Below, one piece after another: positions 45,101 through 56,392 of a stretch of 64,000 bases of DNA (positions within the stretch are counted from its first letter, which is position 1; every line of letters starts with the position of its first letter). Origin of the DNA: Plantago major (taxonomy: Eukaryota > Streptophyta > Magnoliopsida > Lamiales > Plantaginaceae); NCBI GenBank assembly GCA_026545765.1, contig CM048841.1:7475145-7539144 (forward strand). Reading direction: 5' to 3'. Position numbers and translations under genes: made by a program. Under the pieces are notes generated by a model. That model searched no databases, was not told the DNA's origin, and saw only the letters and a list, made by a program, of their open reading frames with translations.

Positions 45101-46065
45101 CTACTCTTCACAAATCTCCACCTTAGCTTAATTATTGCCTGAAATGCCTCCAGTTCCTAAAGTTAGAACTGCTCCCTTGCTCCAGCTCCTTAGGTTAGAA
45201 CTGATCCCCATACACCAGCTCCTTAGGTTAGAACTGATCCCCTTCTTCTCATCCCCATGAGTGATACACACTTAGCAAACTTCTGGATTGTTACAGCTTT
45301 AGTAAGACAATTAGAATTGTTGTCATCTGTGTGGATTTTCAGTACTTTGACTGTGCCCTTAGCTATCACATCCCTGACAAAATGCCATCTTATATCTATA
45401 TGTTTAGTCATGTCATGAAACATTTGATGTTTTGTCAGTTGTATAGCTCCGTGATTGTCACTGTAGATGGGACACAATCCTGCACAACTCCAAATTCCTC
45501 AAGTAGACCCTTCAATCAAATTGCTTCCTTTACTGCCTCAGTCATTGCCATAAATTCAGCTTCTGTAGTTGATAGTGTAACTACACTTTGTTGGCTTGAT
45601 TTCCAACTAACAGCAGTTCCAAACATAGTGAATACAAACCCTTTTAAGTGACTTTCTAGTATCCACATTTGCTGCAAAGTCTGAGTCCACATACCCTACT
45701 AATGTAGTATTAGCACTCATGTCCTTCTTGAACATCAATCCCATATCAGTAGATCCCTGCACATATCTCAGTAGATACTTTACAGCTTCCCAGTGTGATC
45801 TACCTGCTCCAACCATGAATCTACTAACCACACTCATAATGTGTGCTAGATCAGGCCTACAACAGACCATAGAATACATGAAACTTCCTACAGCACTTGC
45901 ATAAGGTACTGTACTCATGTGATTAGCCTCAGTTTCATCTGTTGCACATTGACTTAGAGATAGCTTGACACGAGGCTGGATAGGTACTAATACACTCTTT
46001 GATTAATTCATATTGTATCTGACAAGAACCTTCTTGAGATAATCTCCTTGAGATAATATTAAAGC
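45101..46065 (-). pseudogene. Truncated copia element E, RNase H part
   Basis: From the LTR start (45112) and polypurine tract AAGGTGGAGATT, the minus strand carries RNase H fragments 45223-45477 (DMTKHIDIRWHFVRD) and 45607-45918 (YASAVGSFMYSMVCCRPDL, VGYVDSDFAANVDTRKS). The element breaks off near 46065 beside a MITE, so gag to RT and the 5' LTR are absent. It is closely related to D, which inserted into its 3' LTR. Confidence 0.85.
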
Positions 46066-46258
46066 ATCCCTGGACTTTGACCGCAAATTACTCTTAAACT
46101 ATAATAGTAAATAATTTAATAAAATTATATAATGAAATTTTCATTATATAATTTTATTAAATTATTTACTATTATAGTTTAAGAGTAATTCACGATTAAA
46201 GTCGAAGACAGTTGACCGGTCAAAGCCAAAATGAAAAGATTATTTGGAACGGAGAAAG
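46066..46258. mobile_element. Stowaway-like MITE, left end truncated, with a 105-nt perfect palindrome
   Basis: The right end GGAACGGAGAAAG next to TA (46259-46260) is Stowaway-like. The core (46086-46190) has 52-base arms that match perfectly around one central base. The left terminal motif is missing where element E ends. Confidence 0.7.
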
Positions 46259-46260
46259 TA

Positions 46261-47777
46261 TGACTGAAAATGGGTAAAACAGAGAGCGCTTGAACACCAA
46301 ATCCCTTGCTATATCTGTCCGACCAGTCCTTAATTTAGTCGATCTTCATGTAGATGCAAGAACTTTGCTTCCATCGATCATTCCGACAAGAGTTTAATGT
46401 GCACCCATGACATCACAATTTCGAGGTAGCACTTAGCCAAGAAGCTGTGCATGGTATTGATTGGCGTCTTCTTCTGACAAAAAATAGCCGGTAAACCAGA
46501 TACTTGTGTGCACTCTCCTACTCCTATTCTTCGGCAGCTGCACACGAACTCTTGAAGATGACAGTGTGAGTTTCTAGTCGAGGTTCAACACCTTGAGATA
46601 CCATCCCAACAAAAATATTGTGCACACCATCCATATCACCTGTAACACGAAAGATTCTGATAATAATCTCGAAGGTTCTTGCATCTGGAGAAAAAATTAT
46701 TTCATACATCAAGCAGCTTCCCTCAGACGTTCTTTTATAAACTGCCAAGAATGTCGTTACACACTCCTGTCATCAAAGCACAGTTTGCTTCTACTATAGA
46801 CCCCTTTTACACTTCTCCAATCAAAAGAAAATAATATGTACTTTGCTCTCTGTTATTTTGAAGACAAAACTAGACATCTAAAGGAAATGGTACATTGTAC
46901 AAAACATCCTAACGCATGAACACCTGCTGGTCTAGCTTCATTCAATAATCACCAATCTCATAGCGGAATCTTGTAACTAAGAACTGACGGATAGAAATGC
47001 ATAGTCCTTACATATGAGACAGACTCGGAGCTCAACTTGTTTTACAGCGCAAGCATACTTATGAGTTGAGTTGAGGAAATGAGCTGAGTTGGACCCGTTC
47101 GGGTCGAACCAATTATCTTACTCGACCGGGATACCACTCGGAAGAGGATATCAAAAAAAAAAGTCCAACTCGAAGTACTTCAACTGATGAGAGGGGGCAG
47201 CGTCTGGGAGGATTAAGACTTAAGAAGCATTGGACCTATTTTGTGTAGATAATTTACTGTGGAGATCCGAGTCATTAGCCTAAAAAGTGGAGTACCTTTA
47301 GTCAACGGTCAATTCTCGTAGGCAAGTAATTAAGTATTCTTTGTGTATTTGCTTAGGTACGTATATATATATATGTCTGTATATTGGTATTATTATGAAC
47401 CTGCCTAGCGCGGCCCCCTTTCTTTTATTGAGATCCTAGTTGATTCTAACGCTTGGCAACTAGATCCAGGTTACATAAGATTCTACAAGCTTCCGCTACA
47501 TGTCAAACCGTCAAGTAGATCGCAAGACACCAAGAGACACCATCGAAATCGCCACCAAAACCACTCGTTCCAAGACGCCAGAGACGCCACATAAGGAAGC
47601 CAATGTGGTAGCGACCGCACAAGGAGGACGTGTGTCGCGGCATTCACACCAATGACGTCACGGATCTACTACTAACTCGTGAAAGACTACATTGAAAGAA
47701 ACATTCATGAAAGGGAGAGACTATAAATATAAACTCATTTCCGCGATAGACATGAATTGATATTAACTCTTGAATTA
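46261..47777. other. Intergenic DNA
   Basis: Apart from a PPR-like fragment at 46524-46748, nothing is recognised. There is a short TA run near 47363. Confidence 0.4.
46524..46748 (-). pseudogene. Possible PPR-repeat protein fragment
   Basis: A 74-codon frame contains a stretch (ARTFEIIIRIFRVTGDMD then GVHNIFVGMVSQGVEP) with the length and helix-turn pattern of one pentatricopeptide repeat and part of a second. The frame ends soon after (SSCAAAEE). No neighbouring repeats are found, so at best this is a remnant of a PPR gene. It could be a chance frame. Confidence 0.3.
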
Positions 47778-47779
47778 TA

Positions 47780-48039
47780 CTCCCTCCGTCCCAGTTTCAT
47801 TTACCCATTTGACTTTTTCTGATCAATGCTTACAAACTTCATCTGCGAATTAATCATAAATAATGTTGGTAAATATATTTAAAAATTCATTTTAATTTAT
47901 TGAATATTACATTTTAAATTTTCATTATGTATTTTTCAAAAATCTATTAGAAGTATCTTATGTGAGTAAATCAAGCTCAAAGTTGAACGGTGTTGATCAT
48001 AAAAAGTCAAACGGGTAAATGAAACTGGTACATAGAGAG
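47780..48039. mobile_element. Stowaway-like MITE
   Basis: The terminal inverted repeats share CCAGTTTCATTTACCC and begin CTCCCTCCGTC or CTCTCTATGTA. They are flanked by TA (47778-47779 and 48040-48041). Size 260 bp. Confidence 0.85.
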
Positions 48040-48041
48040 TA

Positions 48042-49412
48042 TAGAGAGTATGTTAAAGCATTTGTAAATATTTTCCCAATTCTTAATGTCATGTTAAAAA
48101 TGTTAAAAGCTTCATAAAACTAAATAAATACTACCATTTATTAAAGTGGGACGCCAAAATTTAATAAAAATGTTCCTGAGGGTCCTCCACACGCAAAAAT
48201 ACCCTAAACTATTTTAGTAGTATTATTTTAACCATAATGATTTTCATTTTTAGTAGGTGTCACCAAAATGTTTCTTATTTATTTTCTAAGAACAATATAT
48301 ACTTATGAGATAGGGGATTTGATGTGTAAAAGATGGAAACTAATTTAACTTTTATACTCCCATAGTTCCGGAAAACTACATACATCAGGATTGGCAAGTA
48401 GTGTTTTTGTGAAATTAAAATAAACGAGAAAAGAGGAAAATCTGGCAAAATGTAATTTTAGTGCCAAAAGTGTAAATCTTAAGGTAAACTTAACATTTTT
48501 AATCGGTTTATAATCCACATACTATTCACAACTCAATTAAATTTTCTCTCTTTACCTATTTGTTTTATCTTTGTTTACTTTTTATTCTATTATAACAATT
48601 TTAAACCAATCAAATAACTTTAAAAAATCTTGCACACATCACTCTACTCTTACACACTCCGATGTAACAACAATATAAACCCTATAAAATGTTAAATTTA
48701 TTTAAAATAAAATTATTTATAACTCAATTAAAATTGAGTTTCTATCTATTAAATTTGCATGCCAAATCCAAACAACCTTTATATGATAGTTACTCAATTG
48801 ATTCGGTGCTGACTTTTATTTATTTATTTAAGGTCCATTGGATCATCCTGCAAGTCGTCACGTTTAAGAAAGTAAAGACGTTGTATCGTAGCCATTCATA
48901 CACGTCGTTAAGCTAAAAGCCACACCAATAAGCAAATTGTACAACCAACACCTAAACAACAAAAAACTTGAGAATTCATCTAACATTGTACAACAAACAA
49001 ATTTATTACCAAAATATGGGGACCAATATGTATGTTATGTATACATTCATTTCACTTGAAGAAATTATAGTGGGGCCAAAGATATCCTAGTAGCTACTTG
49101 GACTGAAATCTAATCTTTCTAAATACAAAGAAATACATATATAATTAATGGTCTTATCTCAAATGAGATGAGATGGGATCTCTCTTGTTTGGATTACTTG
49201 TGCTTTTTTGGCCCTTCACTCAGATATTGTGGATAGCATGATTTGCCCTACTTAGCTACTTCAAGGTTATATATAATATTCTATGTTACTCTTTAAAAAA
49301 ATAATCTTTCTTTCCAGCTAAATCACAAGCTTTTAAACAGACAGGGTTCTACCTTTCGTTAAACCCTATTCTTGTACGTGTTTTGTCCATTGTAGCCCCT
49401 ATTACCTGCACG
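48042..49412. other. AT-rich intergenic DNA, upstream of the small gene
   Basis: No coding signal. The part nearest 49412 may include the promoter and 5' leader of the following gene. No clear TATA element can be fixed. Confidence 0.4.
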
Positions 49413-50009
49413 ATGTTTCATAACCAGATGCACCCTTTCCCTTGTTTGCACTGCCACCCTCATTCCTACATTAGAATGGTTAGTTTAATATTAATCTCCT
49501 CTTGTGTAAAAACTACCTCTACAAATTAATATTAATTTCTTGTGTTGATGAATTTTCTCATGTATAATTAATGGCAGGTTCATAACCTCATAGAGAGGTG
49601 TTTGATGCTTCACATGGACAGAGATCAATGTGTCAAGGCATTGGCGAAACATGCTCGAATTCGACCTCTCGTAACACTCACAGGTTTGCGATTCTTGGCC
49701 GCCTACGTCTATAACGATGATCTATTGAAGTATAGGATATATCTTTGAATGACAAGAGTTTCAACTTGCAGTTTGGAAAGAGCTACTCAAGGAGAACAAG
49801 GACTTCTTCCAATCGTACTATCGGTCTTTATATCCAAGACCATACTCGAGTAAGTACTTACTCCGATTCGTTCCTTCTCAGTTTTTTTGCAAATATGAGC
49901 TTTGTTTCTGCAGTTAGGATCAATATATACTGATCATATTGGTCTGTTGCTTTTACCAGATAGATGTTTCCAAAGGACACCAAGATTTGCAAGGCGCCGG
50001 TACTGCTGA
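49413..50009 (+). CDS. Small four-exon gene, conserved-looking plant protein of unknown function (99 aa)
   Basis: Exons 49413-49478, 49578-49683, 49772-49849 and 49960-50009 join by GT-AG introns into one frame of 100 codons. The product starts MFHNQMHPFPCLHCHPHSY, then has a helical region with LIERCLMLHMDRDQCVKALA and ARIRPLVTLTVWKELL, and ends with a basic tail (RTPRFARRRYC). I recall similar small angiosperm proteins with the same layout (Cys/His start, RDQC motif, PRFARR tail) but no assigned function. There is no signal peptide or membrane helix. A second acceptor (after 49913) would give a shorter end (YSIRINIY). The basic end matches the remembered family better. Introns at 99, 88 and 110 bp are normal for plants. 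Confidence 0.65.
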
Positions 50010-50840
50010 TAAGCTAGCAAGAAACAGTATAGATTATGTAGTACTAATATCATATGTTAGTATGTAGTTTGTCATGTAATGTGTATATATATACTGAAAT
50101 CCACCCCCGGTGATACTCAGATGTTAGTTACTCCGCCGGTGATTTGGTGCGTCCCACTAATTATCAGCGCTCATTGTCAAGTGTGTATTGGTCCAATATT
50201 AGCGCAGACTGGTGATACTAGCTAGATGTTACTCGACCAGTGATTTTGGTTGGTCCCAGATATCAGCGTACATTGTCAAGTGTATATTGATCTAATATTA
50301 GCGTGTAAGTATGTTATCTATTGATATTCGTTAAGGAGTGTAAAAATTTAATAATTAAGCATGCAAGAACTAAAGATCAACATGTTATTACATTGTAATA
50401 CTAAAAGTACACAAAAGGACATGGAAATGAAGTTATGCAATTGCTGATGAGTTTCATTTATTTAAACTAGAGGAAATTGACAACTTCAGGATTACACTAT
50501 TGTTGCTCATAAATGTGCACAGAGTGAAATTGCCTCATCATTTCCCTTAAGGTTCATGGAAACCACTGCAGAGAAAAGAAAAGGACCATCAGTCTTATTA
50601 ATGCTTCAGATAGCTAATTTAGAACTTGTAACATCATATGACAAAGAGATATAAATAACTTTTACTTCTATATATGTCAATGCAGTACATTTCTACCTAG
50701 TATACTAGATTAACACAACTAACATTAGCAGCTGAAAGATTGTGGAATCCAAAGTTCATTAGCTAATTCGCCTTGGAAATTACTACTTTGTGTTCTTTGA
50801 ATGCATTGATTTACGCGCAGGAAGAACCTTAGTTAACTTG
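50010..50840. other. Intergenic DNA between convergent genes
   Basis: It holds the likely 3' ends of the small gene and of the YABBY gene. Near 50100-50290 a segment with GTGATACT and ATTATCAGCG words is repeated twice (about 50107-50200 and 50209-50300). A possible last exon of the YABBY gene is at 50554-50565. Confidence 0.45.
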
Positions 50841-51872
50841 TTATGGAATGGTTACCTGTTTATGATTAGCAAATGAGCACATAGGCATGTTTCCGTCCCT
50901 TTCGTCTTCAACTTCACCTCCTTTGTATATGTTTTGGGGATAATAAGCCCACTGTACATGACTTTGACATGAATGCCCATCTTTAAAACCGAAAGGTTAA
51001 AAAGATAGTACTTGAATAATTAACTTACATTTTTAGCAGCAGTACTGAAAGCTTGCTTATGAGTCATGTTTGGATACTCCACTTTTAGTCTCTTGATTTC
51101 TTCCCTGATAATACGACGCAGAATGTCTCCAGTTAGTTACATAAACCCAAAAAAATTAACAAAAATCGAGGAATTTAGAAGTTAAGGTGATGTAACGTAC
51201 TTGATGAAGTTATTGTAGGCAGATGGCGCACGCTGTTTCTTTTCTGGTGCTGTAGAAATTAAATCACAAAATAAGATGTTGCATATGTACAGAACCAACT
51301 TTTAATCACAAAAAAGATAAAACATGACATTGTATACGTTTGTGGATAGCTTGATCAGCTTCAACGGAATCTTCATCGTCCTCATCATCTGATGAGAAAC
51401 AGAATGAAGGAGGGCCACGTTTCACCGCAACCTTCTTGTCAGCAATGACCTCTTGTACAGGGCACACATCCTGTTTTGACTGAACCAAATGTGAAACGAA
51501 GTACTTTAAAAGGTTTCATACCTCTTCATAAATAAAATATCTGAGCAATCATGAATAATACCATTTCCTCATGCTGGTTATGTGTAGGAAAGAACTGATT
51601 AGGGACAAAACAGGCTTTTGCCATGTTGACAGGAAGGATACCAGAGCAATGACCACATCTCACAGTCACTACCATTGACAAGTTGTTATATGGAACACTA
51701 ACCTGCATGGTAAAAATCGGATAAAAAATATTGCTCGAAAAGTTAAAAAAAAACTCGACTTTAGTAATTGAATCAAGAAACTGCAGATTACTAGTAAGAT
51801 AGTCCTGCAGTAGCCACATTGCACATAGCAAATCTGGTCTTGTGGATGAAACTCACTCTCTAAAGATGACAT
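50841..51872 (-). CDS. INO: YABBY transcription factor, INNER NO OUTER type
   Basis: Six exons on the minus strand (51872-51792, 51702-51562, 51479-51338, 51249-51201, 51104-51029, 50951-50841) give 199 residues. An N-terminal C2C2 zinc finger has Cys19, Cys22, Cys43 and Cys46 (QCGYCRTILL, SMVVTVRCGHC). An acidic Ser patch follows (SSDDEDDEDS, as in INO). The YABBY HMG-like domain is at about 124-165 (QRAPSAYNNFIK, EEIKRL, QAFSTAAKNWA). Of the YABBY subfamilies INO fits best: LVSVP and SMVVTVRCGHC in the finger and PPEKKQRAPSAYN before the domain. INO acts in the nucleus to specify the outer integument of the ovule in Arabidopsis. The start is the ATG just before SSLESEF. The 3' end is uncertain: the last exon may read to the TAA at 50841, or splice at 50856 to a short exon at 50565-50554. 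Confidence 0.85.
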
Positions 51873-53255
51873 TTTTTTTGCAACTTTTTGAAGAAGAAAA
51901 GTATCAAGACCTCTATATATCTAGCAAGAGCAAAGTATAGTGTGAACTTATAGTACTAAACATGCATACAGATGGAACCCAAATTCGTCATTAACTCATG
52001 CTTCTAAAATTGCACATTTTTTACAGAACCACAGAAACTTTGACTACATAATTTCAACTATGTTGATTCATTCAAGTCAATTACCTATCTATTTATGTTT
52101 GAACATTAAATAATTTTTACAATCTGAAGTAGAAATGAGATAAAGATTTGTTCTTTTTCAAGCCAGGTGGGTCTAAATACTATAAACAAAGTGATGCCTA
52201 TTTTTGAGAAGTGTACTTCTCTACACATTTAATCTCTACACATGTACTTTCAGGATCTGCAGCATGTCCTTTAATTCTTGAAAGTGAAGGTGTTGATATT
52301 GAATACTTGTGTGTCTGGCTATCGACCCAAGTTAAGTTTTGCCAAATTTTTGTATACTATGCTACTCGAGTCGAGTTACTATTCATCAACTTCAAAACAT
52401 GAATACACTGCCAAACGCTAGCTATCAAAATCACAATACGATTCCAAATTAAAGATAAAATTTTAAAAATCAACTCCACTTGAGTTACTATTCATCAAGT
52501 GGAGTTGAGTTTGATTGCCGAACACTCACTTGTTTTCTTATTAGAGGTGTGCGAGTGTTTCCAGGAAATTAAATGATGTGAAGATGGAATTGAAATGTGA
52601 AAGGATCTCAAGTTTGTCTTCTGATGAAACAACGAAATTGGAAAATTGTTAAAATTCCATTTTAAGTAGAGTTTGAGTTCCAGTTTAGGAAATCTTGGAG
52701 TCACTAATTTTCTTTGGATGTCATAATGATCACACGTGCATGTAGCTAGCTAGATTATTCAACCTCAGAATATTTAAGGGCAACACACCTCACATTCAAA
52801 AATCAGAAAGAGAGTTCTAAATTAACTAAACTTGACCTGTAACATTATTTCCCTGATATCTTAACAAGTGAAAATAACACATAAAAACATGTTTTTTCTT
52901 TACAAGTCTGTTTCATACTTGCATAGTGAACAAGGATTCCAGATCCTAATATAACCGTTCTGTTTTCGCCTCGGTACCATCAACCCAAAACGCTAGATAT
53001 TTTAAGAGTACGTCTCCATAGAGACCACCTATTGGAAAGACCAAGGAAAGACTCGAACAAACATCATGGATTGAATTTAGATGGTTTGTTCGATCTTTTC
53101 TTAATTTCTCCATTTTGTTCCCCAACTTGAAAACCTCCCACCACCATTTATTCCATACCTCCACACGAACTAAAACCAACCTCCACCCGCAAGTAATGTT
53201 GGAGACCCAATCCCCCCCCCCCCCCAAAAAAAAAATATTTTACATAAGGTGAATT
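51873..53255. other. Region upstream of the YABBY gene
   Basis: Non-coding. It includes a 13-bp hairpin (52471-52508) and a repeated GAGTTACTATTCATCAA word (about 52371 and 52480). Homopolymer C then A runs lie near 53213-53236. Promoter sites of the YABBY gene are expected here but cannot be named. Confidence 0.45.
52471..52508. repeat. 13-bp inverted repeat
   Basis: CAACTCCACTTGA and TCAAGTGGAGTTG flank an 11-base loop. It resembles the end of a small MITE, but the other end is unclear. Confidence 0.5.
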
Positions 53256-53261
53256 GCACTT

Positions 53262-53345
53262 TTGGTCCTCTAAGTGACCATCCTCTTCGTTTATGGTCCC
53301 CCAAAGTTCCAATTTGTAAAATACGCCCCAAAACCGCATAGATCA
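53262..53345 (+). repeat. Left copy of an inverted repeat pair
   Basis: The segment with CTTTTGGTCCTCTAAGTGA and CCATCCTCTTCG matches, in opposite orientation, 54392-54500. The outer limits are not sharp and no target duplication is seen. Confidence 0.6.
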
Positions 53346-53384
53346 TCAAAATTAGGGCACAAATTTTGCAACGAATTGGCGAAT

Positions 53385-53730
53385 TTAACTTACAACCAGA
53401 ATCAAACTCCTCAAAACTAGCCCCAAAACATCAGTTTCCCAATCACTATCATCATCAGTTTCAAACTCAAGTAAAATACCCTTATTTTTCTGATGCTCTC
53501 CCTTAGCCATCGAAATTTTCTCAACCAATTTTGCCTTACTCTTACTTTCATTCTTGTTTGGCACTTTCTCCTTGTGGGATTCACTAGTGTTTTCAGGGTC
53601 TAAGTCAATAGGATCACCAGATATGCTCAAAGACAATTCCCTACAATCTACTGAATCAACTGCCAAATTAAAAATCTCAAAGTTACGTTTAACTGCTGTA
53701 ATCCAGTTTTTCCAAACCTGTAGGACTTTC
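53385..53730 (-). pseudogene. Captured-exon-like coding fragment between inverted repeats
   Basis: The minus strand has a frame that can be read from an acceptor near 53722 (VWKNWITAVKRNFEIF) into a Ser/Glu/Lys-rich stretch and ends after an acidic run (LEFETDDDSDWETD) near 53385. I do not recognise the protein. Position between inverted repeats about 1.1 kb apart, with an acceptor at one side, would fit a Pack-type element that has taken exons from a gene. It could instead be an exon of a local gene. Confidence 0.35.
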
Positions 53731-54391
53731 TAACACCTCCTACTTTGCACAAATCAGTAAATGCATGAAATGTTCAGCTCTTGAAAATGCACATAATCAA
53801 ACTTCATCATCTTACCACTCAAATATTTTTCTTTACTAGTGATAGGATTAGTGAAAATTGAACCTTCATTATGCACAACTAGATCTACGCAAACTGATAG
53901 ACACAGATTCAACATATAATTTCAATTCACAGTAATCTATAGAAACATAGAAAAGCAGAGTATCTATACAAGAATTCACTATATAAACATTTAGAAATAT
54001 CAACTTTAATTCAGTTTACAGTAGAAATATGCATGTATATACTAAAGAAGATCGAGTTTTAGCTTACCATAAGTAGAGAGTGGCATGTATAGCTCTTATA
54101 GCGGTCTTAATGAATTACACAAAGATTTGGTTCAAAGCATAAGCATTAACTGGTCGTTATTTGACAAAGAAGATAGACAGTAAATGCTTGTGTTGGAGTG
54201 TAAATACGGAGGCACAATCATTTACTAGGGTCAGAGAGAGAAGTGGCGACAAGTTCTCTTGAAAAACACCCTCCTTTTTCGTTTTGTCTGATGTTTCCTA
54301 GTAGAGACTAACGTTTTTTTTTTTTAAATGTATTCAGTGTTTTTAAGGTTGTTGGCGTGTGTTGGCAGTCCACATGTATCATTCCGTATAA
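53731..54391. other. Non-coding part inside the inverted repeat pair
   Basis: AT-rich, with no ORF over 60 codons and no domain. It may be intron or promoter sequence captured with the fragment. Confidence 0.35.
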
Positions 54392-54500
54392 AGACAAACG
54401 ACTTATACAGTTTTGGGAACTAAATTGCAAATTGAAAACTTTGGGGGTACTCAGATCGAAGAGGATGGTCACGGAGGACCAAAAGTTGCATAATATTGAG
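54392..54500 (-). repeat. Right copy of the inverted repeat pair
   Basis: In reverse complement it carries CTTTTGGTCCTCCGTGACC and CATCCTCTTCG followed by CCCCCAAAGTT, as in the left copy. The minus-strand ORF across it has no domain. Confidence 0.6.
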
Positions 54501-54757
54501 GTTTGGTTTTGAAAATTAGAACTTTTTGGCAGATTGCTAATTTTGGGGCATATAATTAACATTAAGAATGAATAGGCTGAGGAGGGCAAAGAATTGGGTC
54601 AACGATTTTAACTCTATGATTTACGCTTTGATGTTCGATTGTGATATAGAAACCAACATTTTTAGTAGTATATTATTATTGTATTTATTATGTTTAGATT
54701 TTTTATGGTATTTTGATTAGTAGTTGGTAGGTCTTTGGTCATGTTTTGGCAACTAAT

Positions 54758-55621
54758 GTTAAACGCAACACCAAATATTTGTAAACTTACCTAAAATGCC
54801 TCTTAACTTCAAAAAAAACTTATAAAATTAACGTAAAATCGAAATAACTCGTTCACACAAACACAATAACATTAACATGCACGATAGAATACAAATTACA
54901 ACAATAAATAACATCGAAAAATTTTCACAATTTTTTTTTTTTTTTTTTTGTGAAAAGTGGAAAAAGTTGGGAAATTTGTAGAGAAATTGAAAAACAAAAA
55001 AAAAAAAAACAAAGAAAAAGAAGTGAAATTTTTTTTTTTGATTCAAGTTCGAATTAAAGTTAAAGTTGCGAATTCAAAATAAATAAATTTTTGAAAAAAT
55101 AAAAAAAGTTACCGGTCAAACGGGCCATTTTAAAAAAGTTGGGAAATTTGTAGAGAAATTGGAAAAAAAAAGTGAAAAAAAAAGATGAAATGGCCGGTTC
55201 TGAGAACAGGCCATTTCATCTTTTTTTTTTTCAATTTCTCTTCAAATTTTTCAAATTTTTTAAAATGGCCTGTTTGACCGGTAAATTTTTTTTTAATTTT
55301 AAATTTATTTATTTTTAATTCGCAACTTTGACTTTAATTCGAACTTGAATCGAAATTTTTTTTTTCACTTCTTTTTTTTTTCAATTTCTCTACAAATTTC
55401 CCAATTTTTTCCACTTTTCAAAAAAAAAAATTTGAAAAAATTTCGATGTTTTTTATTGTTATAATTTGTATTCAATCGTGCATGTTAATGTTATTGTATT
55501 TGTGTAAACGAGTTATTTCGATTTTACGTTAATTTTATAAGTTTTTTTTTAGTTAAGGGCATTTTAGGTAAGTACGCAAATATTTGATGTTGCGTTTAGC
55601 CAAAAAGGTGTTGCGTTTAAC
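54758..55621. mobile_element. Foldback element, 864 bp, with arms of about 420 bp
   Basis: The two halves are inverted copies end to end. The outermost parts are GTTAAACGCAACACC and GGTGTTGCGTTTAAC, and the centre near 55205 is GGTTCTGAGAACAGG. Long A and T runs are included. The arms have small indels, mostly in homopolymers. No gene is present. It looks like a non-autonomous foldback or long-hairpin MITE. No clear target duplication is seen. Confidence 0.75.
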
Positions 55622-56384
55622 ACCACCCTGTTTTGGCCCGGACCTATGGCAATTTGGGTATTTGTGATTATTCCATAGGTTGGGCTAAGCCATTAGGTTA
55701 GACTAGCACTGCATCTTTACTAATTATAAATATGTTGTAACTCTCTTCATTCTTTAAATATGTACGAGCAATAAATTGAGTAATGACGTGTTTACGGTGT
55801 TGAGTGTTCGTAAGGAGATGCGGTCGTTCTGTAAGGTTATAGGTGACCTTATGGCTATGTAAGAATGTCTTGAAAGAGTATCGTAAAGATACCACAGTTA
55901 ATGTGCAGAGAGTTAGGTGCCTTTGCATATCGATAAGATTGTCTACGTAGTTTAGTTAACCGATCAATTGTCTAGCGAATATATATTGATTTGGAGTATA
56001 TATGTGCCTTGTTTAATTTGCTGAGTTTTATGTCTGATTTAGTGTTCTGGAATGTATTAGATGAGATTTAGGTTTCTTAGCAATTCTGTTGGTTCTAAAA
56101 CACTTTCTGATTATGATTTTTATTTGGGATGTTAGTAATTTATAATTAGAATTTGAAGATAATGCTTTTGTGAAAGACCTCTCTGAGATAGACATGATCA
56201 AACAACACATATTTAGTCTTAAACATTACGTGTTTGTTTAGCAAGCGATTAAAATAAAAAAAACCAGGTTGAAATAGATATTTTTATGTATTTTTAATCA
56301 AGTTTTGGTGATTTTAGTAGCCTGCCAAACAACCTATACATGTTTAGCTACAAGCATAACATATTTAAAATTGCAGACAAATCA
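55622..56384. other. AT-rich intergenic DNA
   Basis: No coding region or known element is seen between the foldback and the hAT element. Confidence 0.45.
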
Positions 56385-56392
56385 CTTATAAT

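Noticed and set aside
45101..46065. Treating this RNase H fragment as part of element D
   Set aside because: D already has its own RNase H at 24980-25923 and its LTR ends at 45100 with a target duplication. The fragment belongs to a separate, older element.
50929..50994. Acceptor upstream at about 50993 for the last exon of the YABBY gene
   Set aside because: It gives a frame without the conserved Trp-Ala after the YABBY domain. The acceptor at 50952-50954 keeps it.
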